The notes beneath the pieces are model-generated. The model was not told where the DNA came from, made no database searches, and worked only from the letters and a program-made list of their open reading frames with translations. The position numbers and the translations under genes were made by a program. This document shows positions 29,425 to 40,187 of a DNA stretch of 64,000 bases, one piece after another. Origin of the DNA: Chitinophaga pinensis (lineage in GTDB: Bacteria; Bacteroidota; Bacteroidia; Chitinophagales; Chitinophagaceae); NCBI GenBank assembly GCA_945878115.1, contig CAMDVD010000007.1, positions 1 to 64,000 on the forward strand, read 5' to 3'. Every line of letters begins with the position of its first letter. The stretch's first letter is position 1.

Positions 29425-31452
29425 TTATTGCATTCCTTGATTGCGAATAGCATTTGCTCTTTGTTGGTAATATACCGCTTGCAAAGTATCTCCAATATTT
29501 TGGTAAGTCATACTTAAATATTGTAATGACACCACATCTAAACTATCGTGTTCACTTGCTTTTTTAAACCAAAATAGTGCACTGTCCAGTCGATTGGCAT
29601 TGCCATAAATACAACCAATATTATTCATGTAATCACTTTCACTGGTATCCTTACTCGTTGCGTTGACAAAATAAGAAAATGCAATGGCATATAGTTTGTT
29701 CGCTTCTTCCAAATTAGATTGCTTTAATGCATTCGCTTTATTCAAATAAACAGTCCCAATATTATTGATAAAAATTGGATTACTTGTATCGCGAATATTT
29801 GCTTCATGATAAAAAGAGTAAGCAGAATCTAATTGCCCTCTATTAAAATAATTTAATCCTATTTCATTATAGCCTTCTGGCGGCATGTATGGATAAATGC
29901 TTAAGGCTTTTGATAAATAGGCAAATGATTTTTGATTTTCAACAGCACTCGAATCCTCAATTTGTTGTTGGCTATAACCCAATGAGATAAGCTCGTTTGC
30001 CAATTCTTGTTTCCTTTCCCCTCCCGATAATTTAATACCCAAGTTATATAATAAATGACAAGAATTTGGACTTGTTTCTATGTCTTTGGATAAGAGTATT
30101 ATATCACTTACCCAATCTTTATTTCTAGTCCATGTTTTAAAAGAATATAAACCAGCAAGTACAAAAACAATAGCAAATAATTGTGGCGCTTTCTGCATGG
30201 TCTCTGCGAAAGAGGTTTCTATTTTTTCCTTATCCAATTTTTCATATAAGGCATATACCAAGGCTAAACAAATACCAAGTGATGGTATAAAAAATAATCG
30301 TTCACCAAATGAAGTACCAATCAAAAAGAAAACATTAGAGGTAATAGACATGCTGATTATAAGCCATAGGAATCCAAAGCCAATGACACTTTTTTGTTGC
30401 CATTGCTTAACTGTATAGAATAGCAAGCTTATACAAATGATCATCACAACTAAAAACCCTACATCAGCAAATCCAACGGGTTGAATGGTTGAGTAAGAAT
30501 AATCACTAGAGAGGGCATACGGTAAGAAAAAAGTTTTGAGGTATAAACCAAATGTACTTACAGCAGAAGCAATTTGGGATGTATTTGCGAAAGCCGCTTC
30601 TTTACATAAAACCAAATAATTGTCTGATGCCATTATTGCTCTAGGCTCAGGATATACATGTAATACATTCCATCTACACCAAAGAAAAAATAAAACACAT
30701 GCAGCACTACTTGCCGTAATCAAGATATTTTTTTTGACAGGGATATCCAATAAAAAATACAAGAATAATGGAACAAGCGCCAGTGCAGTAACTGCAGATT
30801 CTTTCGAAAATAATGCCATCAACAAACTCAGTATTGCAAGAACAAAATAAAACGCCACATCCTTTTTGATATATTGTTGTATACATCGTAGGGCGAGTAA
30901 AATACCGAGTAAGCTCAACAATTCGTCAGCGCATTTGATATTATCCACCACTTCTGTATGTATAGGATGAACGATAAAAAGTAGAGAAACTAAAAAAGCC
31001 ACAACCCATTTTTTGTGGAACGCTTCCAATAAAATAAAAAATAGTAAAACCCCGATACACCCGTACAGTAAGGCTTGTAGAATATGAAACAAATGTGGAT
31101 CGCCATCAAACAAATTCCATTCTATATTAAAAAGGAGTTTGGTGAATGGTCTATAAATTACATTCTCTTGATCATGATAAGCACCACTTAAATGTGGTGT
31201 AGAAAAAATAACTTTCGCATTCTCGAAACCTACACTCGCCTCTGTTATTTTATTTGTTTTAATAATACCAATATCATCCAACACAAATCCATGCTGAAAA
31301 GTATTGCTAAATAATAAAAATGCAATGGCAAAAAGTACAAGTGCCAAGTGCAATGGTTTAGGGGTAGAGTTTATTGTTGGATTCAATGCCTTCTTTTGTT
31401 CAACAGGCATTTCTTCTTTTTCTATAGGCATGTCAGTGATTGAATTACTCAT
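29425..31452 (-). CDS. TMTC-like multi-TM glycosyltransferase/TPR protein
   Basis: FVLDDIGIIKTNKIT...FLLFIVHPIHTEVVDNIKCADELLSLLG, many TM helices, C-terminal TPRs. Confidence 0.75.
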   Translation of the reverse strand: MSNSITDMPIEKEEMPVEQKKALNPTINSTPKPLHLALVLFAIAFLLFSNTFQHGFVLDDIGIIKTNKITEASVGFENAKVIFSTPHLSGAYHDQENVIYRPFTKLLFNIEWNLFDGDPHLFHILQALLYGCIGVLLFFILLEAFHKKWVVAFLVSLLFIVHPIHTEVVDNIKCADELLSLLGILLALRCIQQYIKKDVAFYFVLAILSLLMALFSKESAVTALALVPLFLYFLLDIPVKKNILITASSAACVLFFLWCRWNVLHVYPEPRAIMASDNYLVLCKEAAFANTSQIASAVSTFGLYLKTFFLPYALSSDYSYSTIQPVGFADVGFLVVMIICISLLFYTVKQWQQKSVIGFGFLWLIISMSITSNVFFLIGTSFGERLFFIPSLGICLALVYALYEKLDKEKIETSFAETMQKAPQLFAIVFVLAGLYSFKTWTRNKDWVSDIILLSKDIETSPNSCHLLYNLGIKLSGGERKQELANELISLGYSQQQIEDSSAVENQKSFAYLSKALSIYPYMPPEGYNEIGLNYFNRGQLDSAYSFYHEANIRDTSNPIFINNIGTVYLNKANALKQSNLEEANKLYAIAFSYFVNATSKDTSESDYMNNIGCIYGNANRLDSALFWFKKASEHDSLDVVSLQYLSMTYQNIGDTLQAVYYQQRANAIRNQGMQ

Positions 31453-31485
31453 GATGTGGATTGATTTACCAATTGAAATAAAATA

Positions 31486-33525
31486 CTATTGACGTAAATT
31501 TTCTGTTCTTCTCATGCGAACGTAATCTGCTTTTTGTCTATAATACTGCGCATTCACACTATCTCCTTTATTTCGATAAGTCATATCTAAAAATTGGACA
31601 GAAGTAAGATCTAGTGAATCATGATCACTCGCTTTTTTGAACCAATAAATCGCACTGTCATATCTATTGGTAATACCATATACACAAGCGATATTATTCA
31701 TAAAATCACTTTCCGTTGTATCCTTCAAATTTGCTTTCAGAAAAAATGGAATGGCAGTGGTAAATAATTGCATCGCTTCAACAGGATTTGTTTGTCGCAA
31801 TGCCAATCCCTTATTGTAAAAAACAGTACCAATATTATTTGTAAAAATACTATTGGTGGTATCTTCTTTAAAGGCTCTTGTATAGTACTTGTAGGCAGAA
31901 TCCAATTGACCAATATTAAAATATGCTTTTCCTAATTGGTTATATCCATCAGAAGGCAGGGCTGGATAAATACTCAAAGATTTACTTAAATAATAAATCG
32001 ATTTTGCACTTTCCTTGGCACTAGAATCATTGATCTGTTGTGGCGAATAACCAAGTGCACTCATCTTGTCGGTCAATACTTCTTTTCGTTCTGTACCAGA
32101 TAAGTGATTGCCCATATAAAATAATAAGTGCGTTGAATTTGGATAGCTTTCTATGTCTTTTGAAAACAAACCGAAATCACTTTCCCAATCATTATTTCTA
32201 GAAAAGGTTTTAAACGAATACGCAATAGAAACAATGATTACAATCGCAAAAAGTAATGGTGCTTTTCCAAGCATACTAAAAAAACTGCCTTCTACTTTCT
32301 CTTTGTTTAAAAAAATGGACAAAGCATATACAAGCGATAAACATAATCCAAGGGAAGGCACAAATAATAAACGTTCTCCGAAGGAGGTACCAATCAACAT
32401 AAAAACATTGGAGGTCAACGACATGCTCACAAAGAACCAAAGGAAACCAAAACCGATAACGCTTTTTTCCTTCCATTTCCAAATAGCAAAAACAAACATA
32501 GAGATGAACAAAAGGAAGGATACCAAAAATCCAATATCCGTAAATCCAACCGGTATCATCGTGGAATAAGAATAGTCGCAAGACAATGGATAAGGATAGA
32601 AAAATGTTTGAATATATAAGCCAAGGGTATGCACCGCAGATGGGAATTGATAAGTATTTGGATAAGCTGGGTTTTTGCACAAGACCATATAATTATCCAA
32701 TGCACTCAATGGACTTGGTGCAGGATAAATATGCAATACATTCCATCTACAAATTAAAAAGAAGAAAGCACATGCCGCCATAATAGAGGAAATAATTGCA
32801 TTTTTTTTGATAGAAAAATTGCTGAAGAAATATATAAATAATGGAATGATACCAATGACTACAACCGTAGATTCTTTTGAAAATAAACCCATTAAAAAAC
32901 TAAGTACAGCAAGTACCAGAAAGAGCATTTTTTCTTTTGTGAAATAAAGTTGTAGACAACGCAATGCCATTAAACTCCCCAATAAACTTAATATTTCATC
33001 CGCACTTTTTACATTCGCAACCACCTCTGTATGTATAGGATGAACAATAAAAAGTAAGGTAGCCAAAAATGCAACCACCCACTTTTTTTGTAAAATATCA
33101 TACAAAATAAGAAACATAAAAATGCCAATCAGTGCGTACAGCAAGGTATTGACAATATGGAAAGCATGGGCATTGGCTTGAAACACATTCCACTCGATAT
33201 TAAAAACCAATTTTGTAAATGGACGATACAATGAATTTTCTAAATCCGAAAAATCCCCTTTACGATGTGGCGTAGAGAAAATAAGTTTTGTGTTTTCGAA
33301 GCTGACACCTGCTTTCGTTATTTTATTATTTTTAATGATACCATGATCGTCCAATACAAATCGATGGTGGAAAGTATTGCTATAAATAAGTATGGCAACC
33401 AATGCCAATACAGCAGCAAAAATCCAATGGCTATATTTTGATTTGGGTTTGACTTCCGTTTGCCTTTCCTTCTCTACTACAATCGCATTTTTAGGCAAAG
33501 GTTTTTGTTGTTTAATCTTACTCAT
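31486..33525 (-). CDS. TMTC-like multi-TM glycosyltransferase/TPR protein (tandem paralog)
   Basis: FVLDDHGIIKNNKIT...LLFIVHPIHTEVVANVKSADEILSLLG; collinear with the downstream neighbour. Confidence 0.75.
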   Translation of the reverse strand: MSKIKQQKPLPKNAIVVEKERQTEVKPKSKYSHWIFAAVLALVAILIYSNTFHHRFVLDDHGIIKNNKITKAGVSFENTKLIFSTPHRKGDFSDLENSLYRPFTKLVFNIEWNVFQANAHAFHIVNTLLYALIGIFMFLILYDILQKKWVVAFLATLLFIVHPIHTEVVANVKSADEILSLLGSLMALRCLQLYFTKEKMLFLVLAVLSFLMGLFSKESTVVVIGIIPLFIYFFSNFSIKKNAIISSIMAACAFFFLICRWNVLHIYPAPSPLSALDNYMVLCKNPAYPNTYQFPSAVHTLGLYIQTFFYPYPLSCDYSYSTMIPVGFTDIGFLVSFLLFISMFVFAIWKWKEKSVIGFGFLWFFVSMSLTSNVFMLIGTSFGERLLFVPSLGLCLSLVYALSIFLNKEKVEGSFFSMLGKAPLLFAIVIIVSIAYSFKTFSRNNDWESDFGLFSKDIESYPNSTHLLFYMGNHLSGTERKEVLTDKMSALGYSPQQINDSSAKESAKSIYYLSKSLSIYPALPSDGYNQLGKAYFNIGQLDSAYKYYTRAFKEDTTNSIFTNNIGTVFYNKGLALRQTNPVEAMQLFTTAIPFFLKANLKDTTESDFMNNIACVYGITNRYDSAIYWFKKASDHDSLDLTSVQFLDMTYRNKGDSVNAQYYRQKADYVRMRRTENLRQ

Positions 33526-33530
33526 AGGTC

Positions 33531-33734
33531 TTATTTATTTTCCAATATAATTGGTGCTGTTCTATTCCGCACTGTATCTATAGGTTTGGGTTGAGCAGCT
33601 GGAATGGTAATTGTATTTTTTTTCTTCGCAACCTTTTTCTTGGATGTTGTAGACTGCATATTTTTCGTATGCCTACAAGAAGTAAATAATAAACAAGAAG
33701 CGGTTAGTATTAGAAAGACGAATTTTAGTTTCAT
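33531..33734 (-). CDS. small putative lipoprotein
   Basis: MKLKFVFLILTASCLLFTSCRHTKNMQ; lipobox-like FTSC. Confidence 0.55.
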   Translation of the reverse strand: MKLKFVFLILTASCLLFTSCRHTKNMQSTTSKKKVAKKKNTITIPAAQPKPIDTVRNRTAPIILENK

Positions 33735-33841
33735 ATTTTTTGCATCCGATGGAGCAACAAATATAATATCATTAGCATATATTTTTGATACTACTTAGTT
33801 TCAGTTGGTAAGTCACTATATCGATAGGGAAATTTGCCACG

Positions 33842-34245
33842 CGCTTTGTCTGAACTATGATACTTCGGCTGTGCTCAGTACGGGGTTTTTTGATTGATGT
33901 GATGGCTATGATTTGCTTTTGAAGTTTGTTTTGCTTTTGTTTGCAATTCCTAGGTCTAGCGCGAGAATGAGGCGTAGGTATAAGCGTTGGCTTCTCGTGC
34001 TTTACCCTAAAACAATTTACAGGTTTTCTAATAATGTTTATTAAAATGATTTATCAAACTAAGGCGCAAGAAACCAAGACACAAAAACCGGACTTCATTT
34101 TTGCGCCAAGAGTGAGAATAAACTTTTCCTTTTGTCTGAACTATGATACTTCGGCTACACTCAGTACTGGTTCAGCTCTGCTCAGTTCAGGTTTATTTGA
34201 TTGTTGTGATGGCTATGATTTGCCTTTGAAGTTTGCGTGCTTTTC
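33842..34245. repeat. direct pair of TGTCTGAACTATGATACTTCGGCT... dispersed repeats
   Basis: Two about 100-bp related segments (from 33849 and 34133) that bracket the REP at 33956. Confidence 0.75.
33956..34005. repeat. solitary family-1-like REP hairpin
   Basis: GCGCGAGAATGAGGCG...GCGTTGGCTTCTCGTGC, a covarying relative of GCGCAGGAATGAGGCG...GGCTTCCTGTGC. Confidence 0.75.
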
Positions 34246-34313
34246 GTTTGGATCTCTTGGAACTAGCAATTTACAATTATCAATTTAGCATTTGCAATTT
34301 GCAAAAAAATCAC

Positions 34314-36467
34314 TTAATTCCTCACTGTCATTTCATCCAACAATCTTCTACCATCTAACACCTTATCGACTACCCAAAGTACATAGCGAATATCAGCGCA
34401 AATGGTTCTTTTGTATCTTTTATCAAAAGCAATATCACCACTCATTGCTTCCCAGTTGCCATCAAATGCAGTACCTATCAATTCTCCATCAGCATTGATA
34501 ACAGGGCTTCCAGAGTTGCCCCCAGTTATATCATCTGTCGTGATAAAGCAAGTCACTAATTCGCCCAATTTTTTATCTTGGTAAGGCCCGTAGTTTCTTG
34601 TTTTCAATAATTCAACAACCTTAGGTTGCAAATCAAACTCTTTATCACCTGCTTTATACTTATCTAAAAGTCCATTTGCAGTCGTATAATAATTGAAGGA
34701 AACAGCGTCTTTCGGTGCGTATGCACTCACCTTACCATAAGTTACACGCATGGTAGAATTTGCATCTGGATACATCAATTTATTGTTTGCTTTTTCTAAT
34801 AATGCGCCTTGATACGCTCTGTTTAAATCAAACATTTCGTAGGTGAAATCATTGATTTTTGGTTCGTAATATTCTTTATAATTTTTTACTTCACTCAATG
34901 CATGTTGTACTGCTGGATCAAGCAATAGTATGCGTATAAAATCAGCATGACAAAGGGTAGCAAATTTTGCACTATCTAAAAGTGCCGTATTTTGATACAC
35001 AAAATCGGTATAATCATCGAAGGTCTTTTTCCAATTTTCAGAACCGTATTTTTCAAATACTTCAGATGTGAAAATGTCTGGATGTTGTCCTTTTGGAATA
35101 TCTTGATAGAACATTAAATTAAGCGCAGCAAAAACCTTCTTATCCAATTCGACATTTATATTTTTCAAAATGGATTTGCGAGATGCAACTATTTTCTTAC
35201 ATAAATTTTCAATAGAATCAGCAGATTCATTGGCTTCTACGGCCTTACCAACTTGTTCAAAACTAGCACCTAACTTGGTCAATGCGGAAGCCATAAATGC
35301 TTCTCTGTAATACGTGGCATGCTTGGCATAAGGTCTATAATTGGCGTATGCCTTTTTGAAGTCGGGCATAATTTTTTTCACATCGCTATCATTTTCTTTT
35401 GCCCATTTCACAAATTCGTCTTCTTCATCTTGTTTCAATTCTTCAATATGTAGATTTTTCAATTGCTCTGTTTGACCAATAAAATATTTCCAATAATTTG
35501 CCAATTGTGCATAGGATGAAGCATATTGCAAATCAACTGCTGGATCTTTTTCCATTTCTTCACGCATGATGCTCAAGCGTTTATCTCTTATTTTTACAAC
35601 GGAAGGATTGCTTACATTGATGGCTAAATCTACACCATAAGAAGTGAGGTATCTTGTAGTACGACCAGGATAACCCATGACCATTGCATAATCATTTTCT
35701 TGTACCCCTTTTAATGAAACTGGTAAATGATGTTTAGGAATATATGGTCGGTTGTTGATAGAATAAGGAGCAGGTTTATTGTCGTTATTGGAATACACCC
35801 TGAACATCGAAAAATCACATGTATGTCTTGGCCACATCCAATTGTCGGTATCGCCACCAAATTTTCCCAAACTCTCTGGTGGTGCAGATACTAGACGAAC
35901 ATCTGTAAAACGTTGGTACACGAAAAGGTAATATTTATTGCCTGCATAAAAAGATTTCACATCACTCTCATAGGCTCCATCTTCATTAGACACTTTCGTT
36001 ATTTTCTTAGAAATTTCATCGAATTTTTTTTCAACATCTGCGCCATAAGCATCGCCAATAAATGCAGAAACTTTATCTGTAACATCTTCTATACGAACTA
36101 AAAAACGAACACTTAATCCAGGAGCTGGCAATTCTTGATCCATGCTGTTTGCCATAAAACCATTCATTAAATAATTATTGCTCACCGAGCTTAATGTAGC
36201 AATTGCATCATAACCACAATGATGATTCGTCAATAATAAACCTTTGTCTGAAATAACTTCCGCAGTACAACCACCACCAAAATGTACAATGGCATCTTTC
36301 AAAGAACCGTTATTGATACTATAGATTTGTTCGGCTGTCAATTTCAATCCCATCTTTTGCATGGCATCATAATTTTGCGAAATCAATAGTGGTAGCCACA
36401 TTCCTTCATCCGCGCGAACAATGAATTGAGAAGAAATGAATAAAAAGAAAAGGATAATTTTTTTCAT
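34314..36467 (-). CDS. S46 family serine peptidase (DPP7/DPP11-like)
   Basis: DEGMWLPLLI...GGCTAEVISDKGLLLTNHHCGYDAI; C-terminal ITGGNSGSPVINADGELIG. Confidence 0.93.
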   Translation of the reverse strand: MKKIILFFLFISSQFIVRADEGMWLPLLISQNYDAMQKMGLKLTAEQIYSINNGSLKDAIVHFGGGCTAEVISDKGLLLTNHHCGYDAIATLSSVSNNYLMNGFMANSMDQELPAPGLSVRFLVRIEDVTDKVSAFIGDAYGADVEKKFDEISKKITKVSNEDGAYESDVKSFYAGNKYYLFVYQRFTDVRLVSAPPESLGKFGGDTDNWMWPRHTCDFSMFRVYSNNDNKPAPYSINNRPYIPKHHLPVSLKGVQENDYAMVMGYPGRTTRYLTSYGVDLAINVSNPSVVKIRDKRLSIMREEMEKDPAVDLQYASSYAQLANYWKYFIGQTEQLKNLHIEELKQDEEDEFVKWAKENDSDVKKIMPDFKKAYANYRPYAKHATYYREAFMASALTKLGASFEQVGKAVEANESADSIENLCKKIVASRKSILKNINVELDKKVFAALNLMFYQDIPKGQHPDIFTSEVFEKYGSENWKKTFDDYTDFVYQNTALLDSAKFATLCHADFIRILLLDPAVQHALSEVKNYKEYYEPKINDFTYEMFDLNRAYQGALLEKANNKLMYPDANSTMRVTYGKVSAYAPKDAVSFNYYTTANGLLDKYKAGDKEFDLQPKVVELLKTRNYGPYQDKKLGELVTCFITTDDITGGNSGSPVINADGELIGTAFDGNWEAMSGDIAFDKRYKRTICADIRYVLWVVDKVLDGRRLLDEMTVRN

Positions 36468-36649
36468 GTGTTTTTTTTAAGTTTTTATTTGTCACATGGA
36501 ATTCGGCATTTTATTCTTGTTTACGTGTCAAGAATTGTGATGCCTCATTTCATGTGTTTAGATATTTTTTAAGGCTGTAAATGTAATACTAGAAATTATA
36601 AAATGTTGGTTCGTTATAGAATCTATTTACCGCTTGTAAAATACTTCGG

Positions 36650-36860
36650 TATTTGTCTGAACTATGATTTTTTTGATTCGTATGATTGGTATGATTTTCG
36701 TGTCTATTCATAGTTTTCATTTTATCATTCAAATCATAGTTCTGAATTCTTTTGTCTGAACTATGATTTTTTTGATTTATGTGATTGTTAGGATCTCCTT
36801 TTGAGTTTGCGTCTATTTCCAAAATCATACTAATCCTAAAATCTTATAAATCATGGTTCA
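36650..36860. repeat. copies of the TGTCTGAACTATGATTTTTTTGATT dispersed repeat
   Basis: TTTGTCTGAACTATGATTTTTTTGATT at about 36653 and 36750, inverted ATCATGGTTCAGAC near 36852. Confidence 0.75.
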
Positions 36861-36864
36861 GACT

Positions 36865-37260
36865 TCACCCCTTAAACTCATAATACGGAACCTCATCATG
36901 ACTCACCGTTTCCTTTTGAAACCAATATGCTGCTGTCACAATATGGCCATCTGGTGTTTTTAATGAACGACCATAAATGCCATTGGTTGGATTAAATGTA
37001 TAATCTGTAACACCTACTGTAAATGTTTCTGGAGCTAATGAAGCTGCGGGCGGTGGCACGACATCTGCACCTTCTTCGACTGCTACAACAGTCTTGGCTG
37101 CTGCCTTTGGTGCAGGTGATGGTATAACTACAACCGTAAATTTATTGTACTCTAACAATGTTTTTAAAAATGAAACTCGATCTGGACTTACATTTTTTTC
37201 AACGATACTACACTTCACATTCTCTAACTCTTCAAACTCATGATTTTTATTGATTGCCAT
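36865..37260 (-). CDS. conserved hypothetical protein
   Basis: 131-aa ORF immediately upstream of nuoN in the same direction. Confidence 0.6.
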   Translation of the reverse strand: MAINKNHEFEELENVKCSIVEKNVSPDRVSFLKTLLEYNKFTVVVIPSPAPKAAAKTVVAVEEGADVVPPPAASLAPETFTVGVTDYTFNPTNGIYGRSLKTPDGHIVTAAYWFQKETVSHDEVPYYEFKG

Positions 37261-37277
37261 ATTTTTCGCTTTTATAA

Positions 37278-38678
37278 TTAATTCACTACACTTTCTATAT
37301 AATCATAAACCCAACTCAACAAACCAATGAGCACAATACCTGCACTGCATATATACAAGCCAATTTTCGTATACGGATTAATGCTTATTTTTTCAACAGG
37401 CGTTTCATTTTTATCCATGAATACTGCCCGTATGATTCGCAAATAATAATACAAGGAGATAATCATATTCACCGCTGCAATACCAATGAAAATATAATTG
37501 CCTGTGGTTGCACCTGCACTGAGTAAAAATAATTTACCGAAAAATCCTGCAGTTGGTGGTATGCCCGCTAATGAAAATAAAGACAATGCCAATACCCAAC
37601 TCAACAATGGATTGGTTTGATAAAGCCCTTTATAATCATCGACATTTTCTTTGCCCGTAAAAAAAGAAATCAAATCAGCGACGCCAAAAGCAGCGAGATT
37701 AGAGAAAATATAAATGCAGATAAAATAAATAATAGAAGCCGTTCCTTGTGTAGAATTACTACTCATACCAACCAAAATAAATCCGACTTGCGCAATAGAT
37801 GAAAAGGCTAGAAAACGTTTAATATTTTGTTGACGCAAAGCAAATAAATTACCAATAAGCATGGTCATCACCGATAATACCATGATCATATTATACCAAA
37901 TGTCATGAAGCGGTTGAAACACTTTGAATAATGTAGAAACGAACACAAAGGCAATAGCGCCTTTTGAAATGACCGATAAAAAAGATGTAACTACCACTGG
38001 TGAACCTTCATACACATCGGCTGTCCAGAAGTGAAATGGAACCACAGACATTTTGAAAGCGAAGGCGGTAAACAAACATACAAAAGCCAATATTTGCAAT
38101 GGGCTAGAAGTCAATAATGCTGGCATTTCCGTAAAACTCAATGTGCCAGTTGCACCGTATAAAAGGGATATCCCAAACAATAGTATACCAGAAGAAAATG
38201 CAGAAGACAAAATCATTTTTATCGCCGCTTCGGAAGAAACTTTTTTATCTAAATTAAAATTGCTCATCGCTGCAACTGGAATAGTAGCGAGTTCGAGCGA
38301 CAAATAAAACATCAATAAATTGCCACTGGACATCATATAAAACATACCCAACAAAGCGGATAACATCAACATGAAAAATTCAGAGAGATGCTCGCATTTC
38401 CTAAACCAATCTGTAAACAATAAGGAGATAAAAAACATGCCGAGATTCAAAATATTTTTTTGCAAAACAATCATAGCATTCGTTTGATACATACTGTCAA
38501 ACAATTTTCCTTCGGCATTCAAAAAGAAACCAGCGACAAAATTAATCAACAATAAAACTTGAATAAATTGCAGTAGTTTGTCGTTCGCTAAGCCCTTACT
38601 AATTTTTATGAATAGCAATAAAAAAAGGATTGCCATGATTAGCAATTCGGGTTTCATCAATGTAAAAAACTCATTCAT
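37278..38678 (-). CDS. nuoN: NADH-quinone oxidoreductase subunit N
   Basis: Antiporter-like fold; FSSIAQVGFILVGM; operon position. Confidence 0.93.
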   Translation of the reverse strand: MNEFFTLMKPELLIMAILFLLLFIKISKGLANDKLLQFIQVLLLINFVAGFFLNAEGKLFDSMYQTNAMIVLQKNILNLGMFFISLLFTDWFRKCEHLSEFFMLMLSALLGMFYMMSSGNLLMFYLSLELATIPVAAMSNFNLDKKVSSEAAIKMILSSAFSSGILLFGISLLYGATGTLSFTEMPALLTSSPLQILAFVCLFTAFAFKMSVVPFHFWTADVYEGSPVVVTSFLSVISKGAIAFVFVSTLFKVFQPLHDIWYNMIMVLSVMTMLIGNLFALRQQNIKRFLAFSSIAQVGFILVGMSSNSTQGTASIIYFICIYIFSNLAAFGVADLISFFTGKENVDDYKGLYQTNPLLSWVLALSLFSLAGIPPTAGFFGKLFLLSAGATTGNYIFIGIAAVNMIISLYYYLRIIRAVFMDKNETPVEKISINPYTKIGLYICSAGIVLIGLLSWVYDYIESVVN

Positions 38679-38687
38679 ACTTCGTTT

Positions 38688-40166
38688 TTATTTTGCCATT
38701 TGTATTTTCTGCATGATCAATTCTGCACCCGGACTTACTAAATCGTTTAGCCAAAACGGCGCAACCCCAATGGCGATTATTCCTACTAGTAAAATAATAG
38801 TCGCTAGTTTTTCAGGCCAAGCTGCATCACTTAAGTTATTATATTCTTCCTTCAAAGGACCCATCGCTGTTCTACCAATCGCCCGTAAAATATATACTGC
38901 AGTCACCACTATACTCATGCAACCTGCTACAGTAACTATTCGATGGAAGGTATCTGGGTTTTCCCAAGAACCAACAAAGATGGTCATTTCAGCGACAAAT
39001 CCACTTAGTCCTGGCAAGCCCAATGAACATAATCCAACGATGAATAACAGTGTAATGGTGAATGGCATTACTTTCAACAATCCACCCATTTCATTCACTT
39101 GCCTTGTATGTGTACGTTCGTAGATAATGCCAATGACTGCGAAGAAAAGTGCAGTCATTAAACCATGACTTACCATTTGCATAATGGCGCCAGTGATGGC
39201 AACTTTCGTCAACATACCAATGCCTAATAATACAAAACCACAATGGCTGATGGATGAATATGCATTGATATACTTTAAATCTTTTTGCATCATCGTGGCA
39301 AAGGCTCCATATAAAATAGCAATGGCAGAAAGCAATAGAATAATATTAGCATATTCCTTTGCACCTTCAGGAAGTAAATAAGTAGCTACTCGCAAACAAC
39401 CATAACCACCGAGTTTCATGGATATCCCTGCTAAAAACATTGAACCTGCAGTTGGTGCAGACGAATGTCCATCAGGAACCCAAGTATGAAAAGGAAACAA
39501 AGCAGTGAAAACACCAAAGCCAACAAAAAGCAATGGGAAACAAATGTGTTGTGTCCAAGTAGGAATAGTCGTTTGTGCTAATTGTAGAATATCAAATGAT
39601 TTGCCTCCTCCAAAATACAAAATAAACATGCCGACTAATACAAGCGCAGAGCCAGTCATAAGCATCAATGCCAGTTTGTTCGCACTGTATTCTTTCTTGC
39701 CACTTCCCCAAACACCTATCAATAAATATTTAGGAATAACAGCAATTTCTAAAAAGAAGAATAACACAAATAAATCGAGTGAAATAAAAAAACCGTATGC
39801 GCCCATGCTCAATAAAATGAGAAGAAAATAAAATTCCTTCGTCATCTTTTCCATTTTCCACGACATCAGAACCCCTGCTACGACAACAAATGCGGTAAGC
39901 ATAATCATGGCTACAGATATACCATCCACACCAAGATGTAAATTGATATTCCAACTTTTAAATAAAGGCATGTTTTGCTCAAACAACATCTGTGCTGTGT
40001 CGCCATGGTTGCGTGCGTTAGTATACACTACATATAAGCCGAGTGATAAAATCAATTGTATCGCAGAACCAAAAAATGCAATCCATCGAACCTGATTATT
40101 GTTTTGCATCATGAAGACCGCAACTGCAGTAAGCAAAGGAATCAGTATGAGTAATAATAAATTCAT
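38688..40166 (-). CDS. nuoM: NADH-quinone oxidoreductase subunit M
   Basis: FPFHTWVPDGHSSAPTAGSMFLAGISMKLGGYG; AYSSISHCGFVLLG. Confidence 0.95.
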   Translation of the reverse strand: MNLLLLILIPLLTAVAVFMMQNNNQVRWIAFFGSAIQLILSLGLYVVYTNARNHGDTAQMLFEQNMPLFKSWNINLHLGVDGISVAMIMLTAFVVVAGVLMSWKMEKMTKEFYFLLILLSMGAYGFFISLDLFVLFFFLEIAVIPKYLLIGVWGSGKKEYSANKLALMLMTGSALVLVGMFILYFGGGKSFDILQLAQTTIPTWTQHICFPLLFVGFGVFTALFPFHTWVPDGHSSAPTAGSMFLAGISMKLGGYGCLRVATYLLPEGAKEYANIILLLSAIAILYGAFATMMQKDLKYINAYSSISHCGFVLLGIGMLTKVAITGAIMQMVSHGLMTALFFAVIGIIYERTHTRQVNEMGGLLKVMPFTITLLFIVGLCSLGLPGLSGFVAEMTIFVGSWENPDTFHRIVTVAGCMSIVVTAVYILRAIGRTAMGPLKEEYNNLSDAAWPEKLATIILLVGIIAIGVAPFWLNDLVSPGAELIMQKIQMAK

Positions 40167-40187
40167 TCTTTTGTTTTAAAATATTTT

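Noticed and set aside
36589-36828. 79-aa ORF rich in NHTNQKNHSSDK
   Set aside because: Reading frame through the TGTCTGAACTATGATTTTTTTGATT dispersed repeats, not a plausible protein.
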